Assembly: GCA_902801025.1 (NCBI GenBank)
Contig: CADCGZ010000030.1
Span: 1 to 36,118 of the forward strand
DNA from: an uncultured bacterium
GTDB lineage: Bacteria; Verrucomicrobiota; Kiritimatiellia; RFP12; UBA1067
DNA length: 36,118 nucleotides
Direction: 5' to 3'
How positions within the stretch are numbered: the first letter of the stretch is position 1; every line of letters starts with the position of its first letter. The position numbers were made by a program, and so were the translations under genes. Of this stretch, positions 34,213 through 36,118 are shown piece by piece. Below the pieces are notes generated by a model. It was given only the letters and a program-made list of their open reading frames with translations. It was not told the origin of the DNA and ran no database searches.

Positions 34213-35183
34213 TTCGGAAGCTTGAGCGTCTGGCCAGTGCGGACACGCCCGTCGGTAGTAATCGATTCCTTGTTCGCCTCGCGTATCATCTTCCACGCGG
34301 AAGTCCTGCCGTAGAAGCGCAGCGCGATCTTGTAGAGCGTGTCGCCTTCCTGCACGACGTATGTATCAGGAATCGCCGCCTTCTTCGCCTCGCGCTCGGC
34401 CTTCGCCTTCTTCGCCGCGTCTTCCGAGGCCTTCTTCTTTTCCTTTGCATCGGCGGCCTGGGTCGGGAGAAGCGACGACGAGGTGCCAACATCGTCGTCG
34501 GCCTTCGCAAGCGCGTCTAGCGCCTTTGCCTCGTCGAGAGCGGCGACAGTCGGAGCGGACGGTTCCTCGTCGTCAAGAAGATCCTTGACCGACGAGACGA
34601 TGTCGGCCTTCTCCGGAGTCCCCTTCTCTTCGCCGCCAAGCGACGCAAGGAGCTTCCTCAGGCGCTCGTTCTCGCTCTTGAACTTCGAAGCCTCTTCCAC
34701 CGACTCCTTGAGTTTCTCGACAAGCCCGTCGCACGACTTCTTCATGTCGGCAAGTTCCTTGCGGGAGTGTTCAATCTCCTCAGCAATGGCAGAGTCGCCA
34801 ATCAGGTTCATCTTCTTCGCGAGCTCCTCGACAAGAGCGCGTTCGCAGATCGCAAGACGCTCCTTCGCCATCTTCGCCTTGTCGCTGTCGGGCGCCTGCT
34901 GGAGATATTCGTGGTAGTTGCAGAACGCGCCAAGGTTGTCATGACGGCTGTCCTGCTGGAGGCAGGCGAGCTGGAAACGCGCACTCGTGTTGGCGGGGTC
35001 TGCGCGGAGCACTTTCTCGAAGCCCTTGACCGCCGCGTCGAGACGCCCTGCCGAATAGTCGTCCATCGCCGCCTGGTACTGGCGGCTCGCGCGCTCGGCC
35101 TTGAAATCGGAGGCCGTGCGCGAGTCGCAGGCCGCGAGCCCGGCAAGGACAATAAGCGCAATAAGCCTACTTGTCGTCTTCAT
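34209..35183 (-). CDS. TPR/coiled-coil/LysM lipoprotein
   Basis: A 324-residue lipoprotein. The signal sequence MKTTSRLIALIVLAGLAAC ends in a lipobox. TPR-like helices follow at about 30-105 (YQAAMDDYSAGRLDAAVKGF..., DPANTSARFQLACLQ), a coiled coil at about 120-200, an acidic low-complexity and Lys/Ala-rich stretch, and a C-terminal LysM (YVVQEGDTLYKIALRFYG...[11 protein letters not shown]). The ATG at 35183 is preferred over 35189 because GAGGAGG lies 6 nt before it. It overlaps the end of scpB by 17 nt and the next gene by 4 nt. TPR plus LysM suggests a scaffold linking envelope proteins to peptidoglycan. Confidence 0.87.
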   Translation of the reverse strand: MKTTSRLIALIVLAGLAACDSRTASDFKAERASRQYQAAMDDYSAGRLDAAVKGFEKVLRADPANTSARFQLACLQQDSRHDNLGAFCNYHEYLQQAPDSDKAKMAKERLAICERALVEELAKKMNLIGDSAIAEEIEHSRKELADMKKSCDGLVEKLKESVEEASKFKSENERLRKLLASLGGEEKGTPEKADIVSSVKDLLDDEEPSAPTVAALDEAKALDALAKADDDVGTSSSLLPTQAADAKEKKKASEDAAKKAKAEREAKKAAIPDTYVVQEGDTLYKIALRFYGRTSAWKMIREANKESITTDGRVRTGQTLKLPK

Positions 35184-36093
35184 CTTCATCCTCCTCTTCG
35201 TCGATGTCTTCTTCTTCGTCCTCGTCATCGTCGTCTTCGTCGTCGAATTCGTCAGGCGTGTCGTCGATAAAGAAGTCGTCTTCCTCATCCGCCGACTTGG
35301 CGGGAGAGGGTTCGACCTGCTGCTCGACGTCTTGCGACGAATCGTCTTGCTGCTCGACGTCTTGCGGCTCGGAGACTTGCGATGAATCGTCCTGCGCCTC
35401 GGCAACTTGCGTCGCTGCGGCGGCTTCTTCTGCGGCCTTTTCAAGCTCGGTCTTCTTCTCGACGCGCTTGTACTGCTCGGCCTTGAGGCGCGGATTCGAC
35501 CTCTGCAGCGTCGGGTCAAGCTCGTTGAGCTGCTGGAGGTTCGCAAGCCCGAAGTGGTCGAGGAAGATCTGCGTAGTGCCGTAGAGGAAAGGATGTCCGG
35601 GAAGCTCCGAGCGACCGACAAGCCGTATGAGCTGGAGGTCCATCAGCGTCTTTATGTTCGCGGAAACGTCGACGCCGCGAATGTCCTCGATCTCGCTCTT
35701 CGCGATCGGCTGGCGGTAGGCGATGATCGCAAGCGTCTCAAGGGAAGCGCGGCCGAGGCGGCTTGGCCTATCGAGCTTCAGCATCGCGCGGACATACCTG
35801 CCGCAGCTCGGCTCAGTCTGGAGGCGGTAGGTTCCGCCGGTGCAGACAAGCCGGAAGCCGCAGCCGGCGACTTCAAGCGCCTTGCCGAGACCCTTTATGG
35901 CCTCGTCGATTTCGCGCGAAGTGCATGTCTTGTAGACGTCCATCACCTCGGCGTTCTCGCCCTCCTCGGGCTCCACGGCGCGGACAGCGTCGCGCAGCTC
36001 CGTGGCGGTAAGAGGGTCTTGGCTTGCGAAGAGAAGCGAGCCCACTATCTCCTGCAAACTTCGCGGAAGCGGAATCTTAACCTGGTCACTCAT
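35167..36093 (-). CDS. scpB: chromosome segregation and condensation protein ScpB with long acidic tail
   Basis: A 308-residue subunit of the SMC-ScpAB complex. Two winged-helix domains are visible: SLQEIVGSLLFASQDPLTATEL at the N-terminus and the family-diagnostic SLETLAIIAYRQPIAKSEIEDIRGVD, followed by LQLIRLVGRSELPGHPFLYGTT. After about residue 200 comes a low-complexity tail rich in Gln, Asp, Glu and Ser (repeats of DDSSQ, DVEQQ) ending in an almost pure Asp/Glu run, unlike the short end of typical ScpB (about 180-200 residues). The start MSDQVKIPLPRS at 36093 is supported by AAAGG upstream; a TTG at 36111 is less likely. scpA may lie just outside the window. Confidence 0.93.
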   Translation of the reverse strand: MSDQVKIPLPRSLQEIVGSLLFASQDPLTATELRDAVRAVEPEEGENAEVMDVYKTCTSREIDEAIKGLGKALEVAGCGFRLVCTGGTYRLQTEPSCGRYVRAMLKLDRPSRLGRASLETLAIIAYRQPIAKSEIEDIRGVDVSANIKTLMDLQLIRLVGRSELPGHPFLYGTTQIFLDHFGLANLQQLNELDPTLQRSNPRLKAEQYKRVEKKTELEKAAEEAAAATQVAEAQDDSSQVSEPQDVEQQDDSSQDVEQQVEPSPAKSADEEDDFFIDDTPDEFDDEDDDDEDEEEDIDEEEDEDEDDK

Positions 36094-36118
36094 AGTCGTC
36101 AGGCCTTTCAAGCGGTTT

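Noticed and set aside
35171..35584. Plus-strand frame starting with a poly-serine run
   Set aside because: It is the reverse reading of the acidic tail of ScpB; the repeat explains the poly-Ser.
35184..35621. N-terminal extension of the LysM/TPR lipoprotein to 35621
   Set aside because: That part is the shadow of ScpB's acidic tail (Arg/Lys/Ser-rich); the lipoprotein signal begins at 35183 with a good ribosome site.

Overview
The window reads as a chromosomal segment of a GC-rich, anaerobic, glycan-degrading bacterium. The best guess is the Verrucomicrobiota/Kiritimatiellota (Kiritimatiellae) group or a near relative. This is an inference from gene content: very large secreted proteins made of LamG-like and autotransporter-type beta-strand modules, a C-terminal 'YWESYVLGLDPTN'-type module, an SGNH-SASA esterase fusion, GH20, an ETF/acyl-CoA dehydrogenase cluster and an ScpB-LysM gene order. 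Every gene I can support lies on the minus strand, so transcription runs from the high to the low coordinate. No tRNA, rRNA, CRISPR array, integrase or insertion sequence was seen.

Layout from the right edge in transcription order. (1) 36093-32267: scpB, a LysM/TPR lipoprotein, a small tail-anchored membrane protein, a second LysM protein and a secreted nucleoside-hydrolase-like protein, tightly packed or overlapping. (2) 32168-27278: purD from its own promoter, then a YycJ-type metallo-beta-lactamase-fold protein, an ApbE lipoprotein and an ABC-F ATPase, mostly with short overlaps. (3) 27223-23594: etfB (apparently leaderless), etfA (broken by a perfect 8-bp tandem duplication) and a large acyl-CoA dehydrogenase. 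(4) 23443-18638: a 1601-residue secreted LamG/beta-repeat protein with its own promoter, a 5' hairpin and a terminator. (5) 18521-14297: GH20 hexosaminidase, glycerate kinase and a GntP permease. (6) 14034-1: a 3765-residue secreted protein with an N-terminal C10 (streptopain) protease and two tandem esterase-containing repeats of about 1040 residues, then an LctP-family permease and an SGNH-sialate O-acetylesterase fusion cut by the window edge.

The left half looks like a surface system for attacking acetylated, glycosylated protein such as mucin or other host or plant glycoprotein. It combines protease, two or more deacetylases, a hexosaminidase, carbohydrate-binding-like folds and two organic-acid permeases. 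The two giant secreted-protein genes share an upstream 18-bp element (16 of 18 positions identical) not found elsewhere by eye, suggesting co-regulation. Several transcription units start from a very similar extended -10 (TTTGnTATAAT), in two cases so close to the ATG that the mRNAs should be leaderless. The etf/ABC-F region carries short tandem repeats: a 7-bp array inside the ABC-F reading frame, a smaller copy between etfB and etfA, and the 8-bp duplication that frameshifts etfA.
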